A stretch of DNA of 64,000 nt from Stomoxys calcitrans (lineage: Eukaryota; Arthropoda; Insecta; Diptera; Muscidae): assembly GCF_963082655.1 (NCBI RefSeq), contig NC_081554.1, positions 64,012,602 through 64,076,601 on the forward strand. The letters run 5' to 3'. Both the position numbers and the translations under genes were made by a program. Below are positions 20,076 to 31,718 of the stretch, piece by piece. How positions within the stretch are numbered: position 1 is the first letter of the stretch; every line of letters begins with the position of its first letter. A model generated the notes under the pieces. The model ran no database searches. It had not been told where the DNA came from and saw nothing but the letters and a program-made list of their open reading frames with translations.

Positions 20076-21738
20076 TATACCCCCCACCCTAAGATGGGGG
20101 TATACTAATTTTGTCAATCTGTTTGTAACTCCTGGGAAAATTCGTCCAAGACCCCATAGAGTACATATATTCTCGACGCTCTAAATCGATCTAGCAATGT
20201 CCGTCCGTCTATCTGTCGAAAGTACGCTAACTTTCGAAGGAGTAAAGCGAAGCGCTTGAAATTTTGCACACATACTTCTTATCGATATGAATCGGTTGGG
20301 ATTGTAAATATGCCATATCGGTCCATGTTTTGATATAGCTGCCATATAAACCGATCTGGGGTCTTGACTTCTTGAGCCACTAAAGGACGCAATTTTCATC
20401 CGAATTGACTTTTCATTATGACTTCCAACAACTGTGCTGAGTATGGTTGAAATCGGTTTATAACCTGATATAGCTGTCATATAAACCTATCTGGGATCTT
20501 GACTTCTTGAGCGATTTAAAGCATACTTATCAACAAACGTGCTAAGTATGCTTTAAATCGGCCCATAATCTAAGATAGCTGCCATATACACCGATCTTGA
20601 ATCTTGACTGCTTGAGGCACTAGAGGGCGCAATTCTTATCCGATTTGGCTGAAATTTTGCATAAGGTGTTTTGTTAGGGCTTCTAACAACTGTGTCAAAC
20701 ATGGTTCAAATCGATCCACAACCTGATATAGCTGCCATATGAACCGATCTGGGATCTTGACTTCTTGAGCCTCCAGAGGTCGTAATTATTATTCGATTTA
20801 TCTGACTTGTCCGAGTCGGTCTATAGCCTGATACAGCGCCCATATAAACCGATCTATCTATTTTACTACTTGAACCCCTACAATGCGCAATTCTTACTCG
20901 AATTGGCTGAAATTTTACACAATGACTTCTACTAAAGGGTGATTTTTTTGAGGTTAGGATTTTCATGCATTAGTATTTGACAGATCACGTGGGATTTCAG
21001 ACATGGTGTCAAAGAGAAAGATGCTCAGTATGCTTTGACATTTCATCATGAATAGACATACTAACGAGCAACGCTTGCAAATCATTGAATTTTATTACCA
21101 AAATCAGTGTTCGATTCGAAATGTGTTCATTCACCGTAACGTTGCGTCCAACAGCATCTTTGAAAAAATACGGTCCAATGATTCCACCAGCGTACAAACC
21201 ACACCAAACAGTGCATTTTTCTGGATGCATCGGCAGTTCTTGAACGGCTTCTGGTTGCTCTTCACTCCAAATGCGGCAATTTTGCTTATTTACGTAGCCA
21301 TTCAACCAGAAATGAGCCTCATCGCTGAACAAAAGTTGTCAAAATTTGAACACATTTCGAACCGAACACTGATTTTGGTAATAAAATTCAATGATTTGCA
21401 AGCGTTGCTCGTTAGTAAGTCTATTCATGATGAAATGTCAAAGCATACTGAGCATCTTTCTCTTTGACACCATGTCTGAAATCCCACGTGATCTGTCAAA
21501 TACTAATGCATGAAAATCCTAACCTCAAAAAAATCACCCTTTATAATCTCTAATATTCAATTCAATTATGATCCGAATCGGACTATAACTTGATATAGCT
21601 CCAATATTAAATCAATTGTTTTCTTTTATCATTTGTTTGCCTAAAAGGAGATATCGGGAAAAGAACTCGACAAATGCGATCTATGGTGGAGGGTATATAA
21701 CATTCAGCCCGGCCGAACTTAGTATGGTTTTACTTGTT
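20076..21738 (-). repeat. Family A element, copy 5, complete, split by a DD41D fold-back
   Basis: Starts with TATACCCCCCACCCTAAGATGG and ends with GCCCGGCCGAACTTAG...TACTTGTT, so both family ends are present in inverted orientation. The core has a short TGTCCGTCCGTCTATCTGTC tract. Removing 20935-21541 (and one TA) restores a continuous monomer, showing the DD41D element came later. Confidence 0.85.
20935..21541. mobile_element. Fold-back derivative of a DD41D (rosa-type) Tc1/mariner element
   Basis: Perfect TA duplications flank it (20933-20934, 21542-21543). Left end AAGGGTGATTTTTTTGAGGT and right end ACCTCAAAAAAATCACCCTT are exact inverses, and inversion continues for about 200 bp, through what was the transposase start (MNR..NEQRLQIIEFYYQNQ on both arms). 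The ~200-bp middle encodes, on minus, FSDEAHFWLNGYVNKQNCRI (first catalytic Asp) to CGLYAGGIIGPYFFKDAVGR. It is a non-autonomous fold-back made from two inverted 5' ends around a transposase internal fragment. Confidence 0.85.
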
Positions 21739-22455
21739 AATTCTGCAGTTAAGACGTTTCTCCTCTCTCCTTTTCTTCCGATACATCTCTTTCATCTGGC
21801 GCGTTGCTACTGATTGCAGGGTTGCTCTATATGCCGCACTCTTGGCTTTAGTAGCATCTCGACTCTCTTGGTCCTGCTTTTCAATGTCCTGCTTCCGTGC
21901 AGTGTCAGATCGTACTTTCCTCGCCATGTTCAAACGGGTGCGAACCTTTGCTGCAATAAGGTAATGGTCCGAATCTATATTAGCTCCACGGACCGATCGT
22001 ACATCTAACACGCTGGATAAATGCCTTCCATCTATCACAGCGTTATCAATTTGGTTCCTCGTGGTTTGATCGGGTGACAGCCCTGTGGCTGTGGTGAAAT
22101 CCTTCAGCCTCAACCCATTAATGGACGTTATCTCGTGGAGGCTAAGCTTTCCGACTGTTGGCCCAAAGATGATTTCCTTCCCCATCTTCGCATTAAAATC
22201 TCCCAGAACGATTTTATTATCATGGGCGGGGCAGCGGTCATATACTCTCTCTAGGCGCTCGTAGAAAATATCCTTGGTCTGCTCGTCCTTGTCCTCGGTC
22301 GGGGCATAGGCACATATAAGGCTGAAGTTGAAGAATTTGGCTTTTATGCGGATTGTGGCTAGTCTCTCATCCACCGGAGTTAAGCTGGAGACATAGTGTT
22401 TCAGTCTCTGACTAACCACAAATCCGCAACCAAATTCATGCCTCGTGTTATGGCA
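21739..22455 (-). pseudogene. RTE-clade APE endonuclease domain (longest open copy)
   Basis: Minus strand, open for 229 codons (22419-21730). Motifs: VSQRLKHYVSSLTPVDERLA, then FFNFSLICAYAPTEDKDEQT, then KIVLGDFNAKMGKE (catalytic 'GDFNAK'), then TRNQIDNAVIDGRHLSSVLD, RSVRGANIDSDHYLIAAKVR ('SDH' catalytic block), and the linker AKSAAYRATLQSVATRQMKE. This is the EN of the RTE/BovB group, which nicks target DNA. The N-terminal 'TWN' and 'QE' strands are lost, so it is 5' truncated. It ends in the linker where it meets a family A end, without RT. Confidence 0.85.
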
Positions 22456-23232
22456 GCATCTTCTGCCTTCAGCTTAAAGTATGTGTGTGTTCGCTACGCT
22501 ATGCCATAAACAATATCTGCGCATTTGTTTTCTGCTATTGTACCACAGTCTGGTCCATTGATTTCCTTGGGGAAATCATGTGTACTTTGTTTTTCACTAC
22601 CGTCTAATATCCTAAGCAATGGGATACACACACATGTAAATCCATTGTTGTGTTTTTGAGTTTTTCCTGAAGTTCATTAGAAGCCATTTGCACATTGATT
22701 GCTAGTTCGTTATTATAAACTAGGGACATATTTAATTAGGATACAATTTAATAAGATGCGGCATAAATGGCCTTCACAAGGCCGAGTTCATAAAAGCACC
22801 CGTTTTATATTTGAATACCTAAAGCCTTTTATACCTCAACGATTGTTGGTCGATATTTCGATTATAGTCGAAATGGCTCATATATCACAAAGATGCAGCT
22901 GTGTCAACCACAAACAACATATGATCATAAATAAGAAACAAAATGGCCGTACAGAATTAAAATGGCTCAATTTTTAAACAATAGTTTTCTTGCCCTGAGC
23001 ACGTATAATTGAAAGCATATTTTATATCTTTTCATATTCACAACTGACACATTTTCTGAAACTCATTCAAATTCACAAAAACAATCACAAAACAATGGCC
23101 CAATTTGCAATCAAATAGGCATAGGAAAATTTAAATTTCTGCATGGCTATGAAAACCAATATGGAAGAAAGTTTTATAGCATGTGATGTTTAGGTACTTG
23201 AAGGCAAATGTGGATACTTGCATGAATATGAA
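22456..23232. other. AT-rich unique sequence, no gene recognised
   Basis: A 92-codon frame at 22699-22977 has no recognisable feature and typical chance composition. No repeat family of the window is seen. Confidence 0.5.
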
Positions 23233-26200
23233 ACAAGTAAAAAGGCATTAAGTTCGGCCGGGCCGAACTTTGGATACCCACCACCTCGGGTATATATGTA
23301 AACACCCTTTCGTCAAAATCTGGTGACAAATGCATACCTTATGCCCCATAGCAGCTATAAAGAAATATGTTCCGATTTGGACCAAATAGTAATAAGTACG
23401 AGTCATTGTTCATTTGTGTATAACAAAATATTGGTCATTTTAGTAGCTATGTCTAAAAATGAACCGATCTGAACCATATACGACACGGGTGTCGAAAAGC
23501 CTAAAATAAGTCACTGTGTCAAATTTCAGTGAAATCGGAATATAAATGCGCCTTTCATGGGACCAAGACTTTTAATTGAGATATCGGTCTATATGGCAGC
23601 TATATCCAAATCTGGACCGATCTGAGCCAAATTGCAGAAAGATATCGAGGGGCCTAACACAACTCACTGTCCCAAATTTCGCCGACATCGGATACTAAAT
23701 GCGTCTTTTATGGGCCCAATACCTTAAATCAAGGGATCGTTCTATATGGCAGCTATATTCAAATCTGGACCAAATTGAAGAAGAATGTTGAAAGTCTTAA
23801 CCCAACTCATTGTCCCAAATTTCGGCGATATCGGATAATAAATGCGCCTCTTATGGGCTCAAAACTTTAAATCGAGAGATCAGTCTGTATGGCAGCTATA
23901 TCCAAATCTGAACCGATCTGGAGCAAATTGCAGAAAGATATCGAGGGGCCTAACACAACACAGTGTCCCAAATTTCGTCGACATCGGCCATTAAATGCGC
24001 CTTTTATGGGCCCAAGACCTTAAATCAAGGGATCGGTCTATATGGCAGCTATATTCAAATCTGGACCGATCTGGAGCAAATCGCAGAAAGATATCGAGGG
24101 GCCTAACACAACACAGTGTCCCAAATTTCGTCGACATCGGCCACTAAATGCGCCTTTTATGGGCCCAAGACCTTAAATCGAGGGATCGGTCTATATGGTA
24201 GCTATATCCAAATCTGAACCGATCTGGGCCTAATTGACGAAGGATGTCGAAGGGCTCAACCCAACTAATTGTCCCAAATTTCGGTGACATCGGACAATAA
24301 ATGCGTATCTTATGCGCTCAAAACATTAAATCAAGGAATCGGTCTATATGGCAGCTATATCCAAATCTGTACCGATCTGGGCCATATTGCAGAAGTATGT
24401 CGAGGGGCTTAAAACGACTCCCTGTCCCAAATTTCCGGCACATCGGACAACAAATGCGCCTCTTATGGGCTCAAAACCTTAAATCGAGAGATCGGTCTAT
24501 ATGACAGATATATCCAAATCTGGACTGAACTGGACCAAATTGAAGAAATATGGCGAGTGGCTTAACACAACTCACTACCCTAAATTTTAGCAAAATCGGA
24601 TAATAAATGTGGCTTTTATGGGTCTAAGACCCTAAATCGGCGGATCGGTCTATATGGCAGCTATATCCAAATCAAGACCGATCTGTGTCATATTGATGAA
24701 GGATATCGAAGAGCCTAACACAACTCACTGTCCCAAATTTCGGCGACATCGAACAATAAATGCGCATTTTATGGGCCCAAAATCTTAAATCGAGAGATCG
24801 GTCTATATGGCAGATATATCCAAATCTGGACCGATCTGGGCCAAGTTGATGAAGGATTTTGAAGGGCCTAACACAACTCACTGTCCCAGATTTCAGCAAA
24901 ATCGGATAATAAATGTGGCTTTTATGGGCCTAAGACCCCAAATTGGCGGATCGGCCAATATAACAGCTATATCCAAATCTGGACCGATCGGGGCGAAATT
25001 GATGAAGGATGTCGAAGGGCCTAACACAACTCACTGTCCCAAATTTCAGCAAAATCGGATAATGAATGTGACTTTTATGGGCCTTAGACCCTAAATCGGC
25101 GGATCGGTCTATATGGGGGCTACATCAAGATATAGTCCGAATTAGCCCATCTTCGAACTTTACCTGCTTATGGATAAAAAAAGAATCTGTGCAAAGTTTC
25201 AGCTCAACATCTCTATTTTTATACCCTCCACCATAGGATGGGGGTATACTAATTCTCATCCTATTTGACTGAAATTTTGCACGCTGTGTTTTGGTGTCAT
25301 TTCCAATAAATACACTATGTATGGTTCAAATCGGTCCATGTTTTGATATAGGTGCCATATAAACCGATCTTGGGTCTTGACTTCTGTAGCCTCTAGAGGG
25401 CGCAATTCTCGACCGATTTGACTGAAATTTTGCACGTGATGTTTTGGTATCACTTCCAACAACTCTGCTAAGTATGGTTCAAATCGGTCCATGTTTTGAT
25501 ATAGCTACCGTATAAACCGATCTTGGGTCTTGACTTCTGGAGCCTCTAGAAGGCGGAATTCTCATCCTATTTGACTGAAATTTTGCACGCTGTGTTTTGG
25601 TGTCATTTCCAATAAATACACTATGTATGGTTCAAATCGGTCCATGTTTTGATATAGCTGCCATATAAACCGATCTTGGGTCTTGACTTCTGTAGCCTCT
25701 AGAGGGCGCAATTCTCGACCGATTTGACTGAAATTTTTCACGTGATGTTTTGGTATCACTTCCAACAACTCTGCTAAGTATGGTTCAAATCGGTACATGT
25801 TTTGATATAGCTACCGTATAAACCGATCTTGGGTCTTGACTTCTGGAGCCTCTAGAGGGCGCAATGCTCGACCGATTAAACTGAAATTTTACTCGTGGTG
25901 TTTTGGCATCACTTCCAACAACTGTGCTAATTATGGTTCAAATCGGTCCATGTTTTGATATAGCTGTTATATAAACCGATCTAGGATCTGACTTCTTGAG
26001 CCCATAGAGCGCGCAATTCTCATCCGATTTGGCTGAAATTTTGCATGAGGTGTTTTGTTATGACTTCGTATAACTGCGCAAAGTATGGTGGAAATCGGTA
26101 CATAACCTGATATAACTGCCATATAAACCGATCTGGGATCTTGACTTCTTGAGCCCCTAGAGGGCGCAATTCTCATCCGATTGAGAAGAAATTTTGTACA

Positions 26201-26714
26201 ACGGCTTCTCTCATAACCTTCAACATACGTGTCTAATATGGTCTGAATAGATCAATAGCTTGATACAGCTCCCATATGAACCCATCTTCCGATTTTGTTT
26301 CTTGAGCCCAATTCTTATCCAAATGAACTGAAATTTTACACAATTTTTCTATAATGTTCAGCACTCATTTATGGTCCGAATCGGACTATAACTTGATATA
26401 GCTCCAATAGCATAACAGTTCTTATTCAATATTCTTTGTTTGGCTAAAAAGAGATACTGCGCATAGAACTCGACAAATGTGATCCATGGTGGAGGGTACA
26501 TAAGATTCGGCCCGGCCGAACTTAGCACGCTTTTACTTGTTAAAGACTGTAGCGTGATTTCAACAGACAGACGGAGGGTCATGTCTAAATGGTCTTAGAT
26601 TTTTACTCTGATCAAGAATACACATACTTTATAGCGTCGGAAATGGTTATTTCGATGTGTTGCAAACGGAATGACTAAATGAATATACCCCCTATCCTGC
26701 GGTGGTGGGTATAA
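23233..26714 (+). repeat. Family B element, copy 1, complete, with a family A element nested
   Basis: Left end AACAAGTAAAAAGGC then the palindrome TTCGGCCGGGCCGAA and ACCCACCACCTCGGGTATAT. About twelve monomers follow; TCCAAATCTG starts are 153 bp apart (for example 23901 and 24054). The right end resumes at 26542 with GACTGTAGCGTGATTTCAAC, ACAGACAGACGGAGG, the core, ACACATACTTTATAG and GGTGGTGGGTATA. The nested A copy occupies 25220-26541. Compared with family A the monomers differ but share GATCGGTNTATATGGCAGCTATAT. Confidence 0.85.
25220..26541 (-). repeat. Family A element, copy 6, inserted in family B; microsatellite block absent
   Basis: Both ends are present (TATACCCTCCACCATAGG and GCCGAACTTAGCACGC...ACTTGTT). 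Immediately after GGGGGTATACTAA the sequence enters monomers, so the whole (TA)n-core-(GTCY)n block and adjoining unique part are missing. The B sequence CTCTATTTTT is split from AAGACTGTAG, consistent with insertion at a T-rich site. Pairs of monomers recur at 297 bp (25256-25560 versus 25562-25860), near identical, indicating recent internal amplification. Confidence 0.85.
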
Positions 26715-27730
26715 AAATAATAATTCACTAAGAATGAGTTGAAACCCTTTGAAACGATTGGTTTTGCAGGTTATGTAGGCCCTTTCCATCTACTGTTGTT
26801 AAAAAAATGAAATCCTTTTTTCATAACTTTATTGCCTTCTCTATGAAATTATTCATACAACCTTTCTTTGATCCAGGGATACTTATGCTAACATCAAGGA
26901 ATACTTATGCTAACAAGTCCTTTGAGATATTAATTTTAAAAAGACACATACCCTCTCCATCCTTTCATACATAAATTTCAATCGATAATAGTCGATTAAA
27001 ATTTACATAAAATTCCTAGTGTCACAGAGCAGGCCATCTTCCACAACTGCGCTGTGGGATGTGCCAAGCCATAAACACCTTTAATCTCTACATCGTTGTT
27101 GTCCTAATCTCATTTGACCACTAAGTGTCCTTCAGCGATTGTGGGCCATTGACAGCACAAGGAGAGACTACCAAGAATTTTGTCTGTCGGTCACACTTAT
27201 TAAAACTCAATAAATATGGGGCGGTGTTTGTAGACATATCAACCCTTTTTGCTATCATCATTTCTAATAAAATGCGTATGAAGCGAAAAAAAGCACTCAC
27301 ACTCTCTAAGAAGAAATAAAAATTCCATTCACAAAAATATTATATCTTCAAATGGTAGAATGCACCCCTACTTCTCTCTGGATGCCGAAAAAACTTGGGG
27401 GGACAGCATAAATGTATGCCATAAATTCTTTAACGCATCCATTAAATACCCACCATTCAAAATTAATATCTTTGCTCTGGCGTTTGTCGCCTGTGCCTGG
27501 ACACAGGACGCCTGAGGACACTTGAGGCTGGTATTTGAGAAAATCCCCAGGTTTCTTGAGGAGCACAACGACACAGGATGCCTTTCTGCTCTGAATGACC
27601 AAAATGCTGCGGTGTTTGTCCACCTAATGTGTTAAGTGTTAAGCTTATTGTGTCCTCCTTGAAAAACGGTCGTACAATTCAGGGTCTTCTTTTAAAGGCC
27701 TTTAAGTAGTAGTAGGAGAAATGATTCAAC
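26715..27730. other. Unique AT-rich sequence, no gene recognised
   Basis: Frames of up to 91 codons occur but none shows a domain or codon-like pattern. A short direct repeat (ACTTATGCTAACA) lies near 26880-26910. Confidence 0.5.
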
Positions 27731-29287
27731 AACAAGTAAAAAGGCGTTAAGTTCGGCCGGGCTGAACTTTGGATACCCACCACCTCGGATATATATGTAA
27801 ACCACCTTCCATCAAAATCCGGTGAAAATTGCATACCTTATATCCCATAGCAGTTATATCGAAATATGTTCCGATTTAGACTAAATAGGAAAAACTACAA
27901 GTCATTGTTCAATTGTGTATAACAAAATATTGGTCTTTTTAGTAGCTATATCTAAAAATAAACCGATCTGAACCATATACGACACAGATGTCGAAAAGCC
28001 TAACATAAGTCACTGTGTCAAATTTCAGTGAAATCGGATTTAAATGCGCCTTTTATGGCGCCAAGACTTTAAATCGAGAGATCGGTCTAAATGGCAGCTA
28101 TATCCCAATCTGCACCGATTTGAGTTAAGTTGCAGAAACATGTCGAAGAGTCTAACACAACGCACTGTCCCAAATATCAGCGAAATCGGACAATAAATGC
28201 GCCTTTTATGGCACCAAAACCAAAAACCGAGAGATCGTTCTATATAGCTGCTATATCCAAATCTGGACTGATCTGTACCATATTGCAGAAGTATGTCGAG
28301 GGGCATATTTTAACTCACTGTCCCAAATTTCGGCGACATCGGACAATAAATGCGCCTTTCATGGGCCCAGAACCTTAAATCGAGAGTTCGGTCTATATGG
28401 CAGCTATATCCAAATCTGAACCGATCAGGGTCAAATTGAAGAAAAATGTCGAAGGGCCTAACACAACTCACCGTCCCAAATTTCAGCAAAATCGGATAAT
28501 AAATGTGGCTTTTATGGGCCTAAGACCCTAAATCGGAGGATCGATCTATATGGCAGCTATATCCAAATCTGGGCCGATCTGAACCAAATTGACGAAGGAT
28601 GTCGAAGGGCCTAACACAACTCACTGTCGCAAATTTCAGCAAAATCGGATAATAAATGTGGCTTTTATGGGCCTAAGACCCTAAATCGGAGGATCGGTCT
28701 ATATGGCAGCTATATCCAAATCTGAACCGATCTGGACCAAATTCACGAAGGATGTTGAAGGGCCTAACACAACTCACTGTCCCGAATTTCAGCAAAATCC
28801 AATAATAAATGTGGCTTTTATGGGCCTAAGACCCTAAATCGAAGGATCGATCTATATGGCAGCTATATCCAAATCTGGGCCGATCTGAGCCAAATTGTCG
28901 AAGGATGTCGAAGGGCCTAACAGAACTCACTGTCGCAAATTTCAGCAAAATCGGATAATAAATGTGGTTTTTAAGGGCCAAAGACCCTAAATCGCCCGAT
29001 CGGTCTATATGGGGGCTATATCAAGATATAGTTCGATATAGCCCATCTTCGAACTTAACCTGCTTATGGACAAAAAAAGAACCTGTGCAAAATTTCAGCT
29101 CAATATCTCTATTTTTGAAGACTGTAGCATGATTTCAACAGACAGACGGACGGACATGTCTAGATCGTCTTAGATTTTTACGCTGATCAAGAATATATAT
29201 ACTTTATAGGGTCGGAAATGGATATTTCGATGTGTTGCAAACGGAATGACAAAATGAATATACACCCATCCTTCGGTGGTGGGTATA
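27731..29287 (+). repeat. Family B element, copy 2, complete
   Basis: Left end AACAAGTAAAAAGGCGTTAA with palindrome TTCGGCCGGGCTGAA, then CACCACCTCGG, eight to nine monomers (TATGGCAGCTATATCCAAAT), then the unique right block GAAGACTGTAGCATG, ACAGACAGACGGACGGACAT, core, ATATATATACTTTATAGG and terminal CGGTGGTGGGTATA. It is uninterrupted, so it is the best B reference in the window. Confidence 0.9.
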
Positions 29288-29365
29288 AAAAGCCAGTTTG
29301 TAGACTTTGACTTTTGCCGGACAGCTAAACATACACACGCTGGACAAATATATAAGACTGCTGTA

Positions 29366-29681
29366 GGAGGCCACCGTAGCGCAGAGGTTAGCATGTCCGC
29401 CTATGAAGCTGAACGCCTGGGTTCGAATCCTGGCGAGATCATCAAAAACAATTTTCAGCGGTGGTTTTCCCCTCCTAATGCTGGCAATCTAATGCTGGCA
29501 ACATGTAAAACTTCTCTCCAAAGAAGTGTCGCCCTGCGGTACGCCATTCGGACTCGGCTATAAAAAGGAGGCCCCTTGTCATTGAGCTTAAAAACTTGAA
29601 TCGGACTGCTCTCATTGATATGTGAGAAGTTTGCCCCTGTTCCTTAGTGGAATGTTAATGGGCAAAATTTGCATTTGCATT
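29366..29681 (+). mobile_element. tRNA-derived SINE, copy 5
   Basis: Intact head GGAGGCCACCGTAGCGCAGA (A box), exact B box GGTTCGAATCC, body and tail AAAATTTGCATTTGCATT. TGCTGT precedes (29359-29364) and follows (29682-29687) the copy as a probable TSD. Both Pol III boxes are canonical. A short local duplication (CTAATGCTGGCAA) lies at about 29476-29502. Confidence 0.9.
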
Positions 29682-29687
29682 TGCTGT

Positions 29688-29925
29688 CATATAAACAAAT
29701 CTCCCGTTTTTACTTCTCGACCATCTTACTCGATTTGACTGAAATTTTGCATATAGAATTGCCTGATGACTTCTTATATCAGTGCTGGGTCTGCTGTCAT
29801 ATAAACCGATCTCCCGTTTTTACTTCTCGATTTGACTGAAATTTTGTATATAGAGTTGCCTGATGTCTTCTATTATCAGTGGTGGGTATGTTTTAAAATG
29901 GTCCACAACCTGATATAGCTTTTTT
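29688..29925 (-). repeat. Family A-like monomer fragments
   Basis: Two short diverged units with GTCATATAAACCGATCTCCC and GATTTGACTGAAATTTTG, about 110 bp apart, with part of each normal monomer missing. Confidence 0.65.
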
Positions 29926-30009
29926 TAGACTTCAGCCATGGACCCAATTATGCTTTTTTTAGTTTCTAAGACAGCAAGGATTCCCTCAGATCCCGAATCC
30001 ATACTTGGA

Positions 30010-30960
30010 AGACTAGGGGAATGTAATCCAAATCCTTAGATTGGTAGATTGGATAAGGCTGATGGTGACCGAAGATATGCAGTATTTGTACAAAACTCCG
30101 GCTGTCTTGCAGACCTCAACAAGTCTGAAGCAGTTGTATCCTGCGAATTCAACAAGTTGGAACTGAAGGTCTATAGACGTGGTGGGGTTCTGGTCCAGTG
30201 GGTGGGGAATCAGAAGACGACTCAGCAGTTGTTGCTGTACACTTGCCTGAAGAACTATCGACCACATCTCCGCCTGCAATTCTGGAGCATTAAAGGAGAC
30301 TGAAAATCCCCTTACCATGATTGAGACAGGAGGGGAAGGCATCGAAATGGGAACCGACAAGCAATGCGAGGGTAGGTCATCCGGTTGGACTGAAAATCCC
30401 CTTACCATGATTGAGACAGGAGGGGAATGCATCGAAATGGAAACCGACAAGCAATGCGAGGGTAGGTCATCCGGTTGGACTGTGTTCAAGGTGTGTGGTG
30501 GCAGGAAAGGACGGCATTCATAAAATACTTCAACTGCAGTAGTTAGTGAAGCATCTAAGGAGGAATCGTCTACACTGCAAGTGTCCAGTGTCCTGAGGAA
30601 GGGTGGTTCCACTATTTGCTCATCTGCCCCTGGATGCGTACGAAAGCTCATCATGACAAGATCTAACGAATCTTGTGAGGATGAACTCCTGGTGGAATCA
30701 GAGGACGAGGCTAACGCAACAGTGGTGGAAGTTCTGAATCCTGACCAAGGCCCGTTTTCAACAGATAAATCTCCACTATTGCAAGGCCGCTTCGGCTGCA
30801 CTAAAGGTTCTACTGAAGTTAGGGGGATTTGATGTGATTATTGACCAGAAATAATGGGTGTGCTGAGGAAAGGTTCGTGGACTTATTCAGAGATTCTAAC
30901 CAATCAAGGGTACGGGGATTGGGAGACACAGAGCCTGTATTCTTGCAAAGAGTAGTTTAA
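30010..30960 (+). pseudogene. 5' region of family c (leader/ORF1-like), containing MTRSNESCEDELL frame
   Basis: Plus strand has short open frames: KLELKVYRRGGVLVQWVGNQ, the duplicated 90-bp unit (30301-30480), and MTRSNESCEDELLVESEDEA then NATVVEVLNPD (30653-30832). The last frame is conserved against 12640-12776 and 53100-53295, so it may be a real coding start or a conserved leader. The minus strand is also open for 262 codons across this area (30801-30013), but homologous copies do not favour that strand. Function unknown. Confidence 0.45.
30301..30480. repeat. 90-bp direct tandem duplication
   Basis: TGAAAATCCCCTTACCATGA starts at 30301 and again at 30391. The two 90-bp units differ at a few bases (GGGGAAGGC/GGGGAATGC, GGGAACC/GGAAACC). 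Ninety bases is 30 codons, so frames on either strand stay open across it. Confidence 0.9.
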
Positions 30961-31019
30961 ATGTTCTTCTTCTTCCTTCGCTAAACACTGAAGATTTAGT
31001 AGTAGCCAGCCTTGAAATA

Positions 31020-31440
31020 AACAAGTCACCTTACTGTCGGGCTACCCTATATATAGCACATGCTGCCTTCAAACTTTAAGTTGCTGATTGAAGCCGATTT
31101 TGCAGGGAATAGGAGCCTCAATTAGGGAAGCGATGCTAATACACATCACCACATATGGTCGGATGTCAACGAAAGGGGTGAACTGCTTATCGAATATATT
31201 TTAAGTTACAATCTGGCAATTTGTAATAAAGGGGATAAACCGACCTTAATAACAAGGAACAGACAGGAGGTAGTTGATGTTACCTTTGTGTCGGAAGATA
31301 TAAGTGGAAGTATATGCGACTGGGAAGTGTTGGAAGGCCTCAGCCTCTCTGACCATCGACATATTAGATTCATCCTTGGAGAAAATACTGCGGAAGTGGT
31401 CCCTTGGTTAAACAGAAGAAAGGAGGAATGGGGATAAATT
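31020..31440 (+). pseudogene. Endonuclease C-terminal half, family c
   Basis: Reads HHIWSDVNERGELLIEYILS, then NLAICNKGDKPTLITRNRQE, then VVDVTFVSEDISGSICDWEV and LEGLSLSDHRHIRFIL. This is the 'HH..W...N.RG..L.E....NL.I.N.G..PTF....R.EV.DVT', then 'SDHR.I.F' part of the R1-group APE endonuclease. The catalytic SDH is intact. The N-terminal strands carrying the 'QEP' glutamate and 'GDFNAHH' aspartate are deleted upstream. One clean open frame of about 100 codons. Confidence 0.8.
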
Positions 31441-31539
31441 TCGGCACAAACTCTACATGTCTATCCCTTCTAGACCAGAAAAGGAAGTGGAAGCTGCAGA
31501 GGATATATACATAATGCTCTTGTGTATATACATAATGCG

Positions 31540-31714
31540 CTTGTGTCAGCATGCCCTAGTGCCAAGACAAGAGGCAAACAGCGACCACCATGGTGGACCC
31601 CAGACCTGGTTGATCTAAGGAATGACTACAGAAAACTCTTCAACAGGACGAAGGCCACAAGAGCACCACACGATTGGAACATCTACAAGGCTGAGTTAAG
31701 AAAATATAAGGGCG
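31540..31714 (+). pseudogene. Endonuclease-RT linker, family c
   Basis: CPSAKTRGKQRPPWWTPDLV, then LRNDYRKLFNRTKATRAPHD and WNIYKAELRKYK: the basic 'PWW...L..LR...RKLFNRAK' linker seen in R1/LOA-type ORF2. It is interrupted at KYKG by the SINE; the frame continues at 32031. A 30-bp duplication (ATATACATAATGC twice) lies just upstream at 31505-31535. Confidence 0.7.
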
Positions 31715-31718
31715 TGCG

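Noticed and set aside
21048..21467. 139-codon plus frame in the fold-back element as a transposase
   Set aside because: It begins with the true transposase start but then reads antisense through the middle fragment and the inverted arm, so it is not a real protein.
22699..22977. 92-codon frame in unique sequence as a host exon
   Set aside because: No splice-site pairing, no domain and AT-rich chance-like composition.
29366..29440. tRNA gene (A and B boxes, tRNA-like fold)
   Set aside because: The same sequence continues into a shared ~310-bp body, recurs nine times, and is flanked by TSDs, so it is a SINE head.
30013..30801. 262-codon open frame on the minus strand
   Set aside because: Much of its length comes from a 90-bp in-frame duplication. 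Homologous copies are broken in that frame, while the plus strand carries the conserved leader frame.
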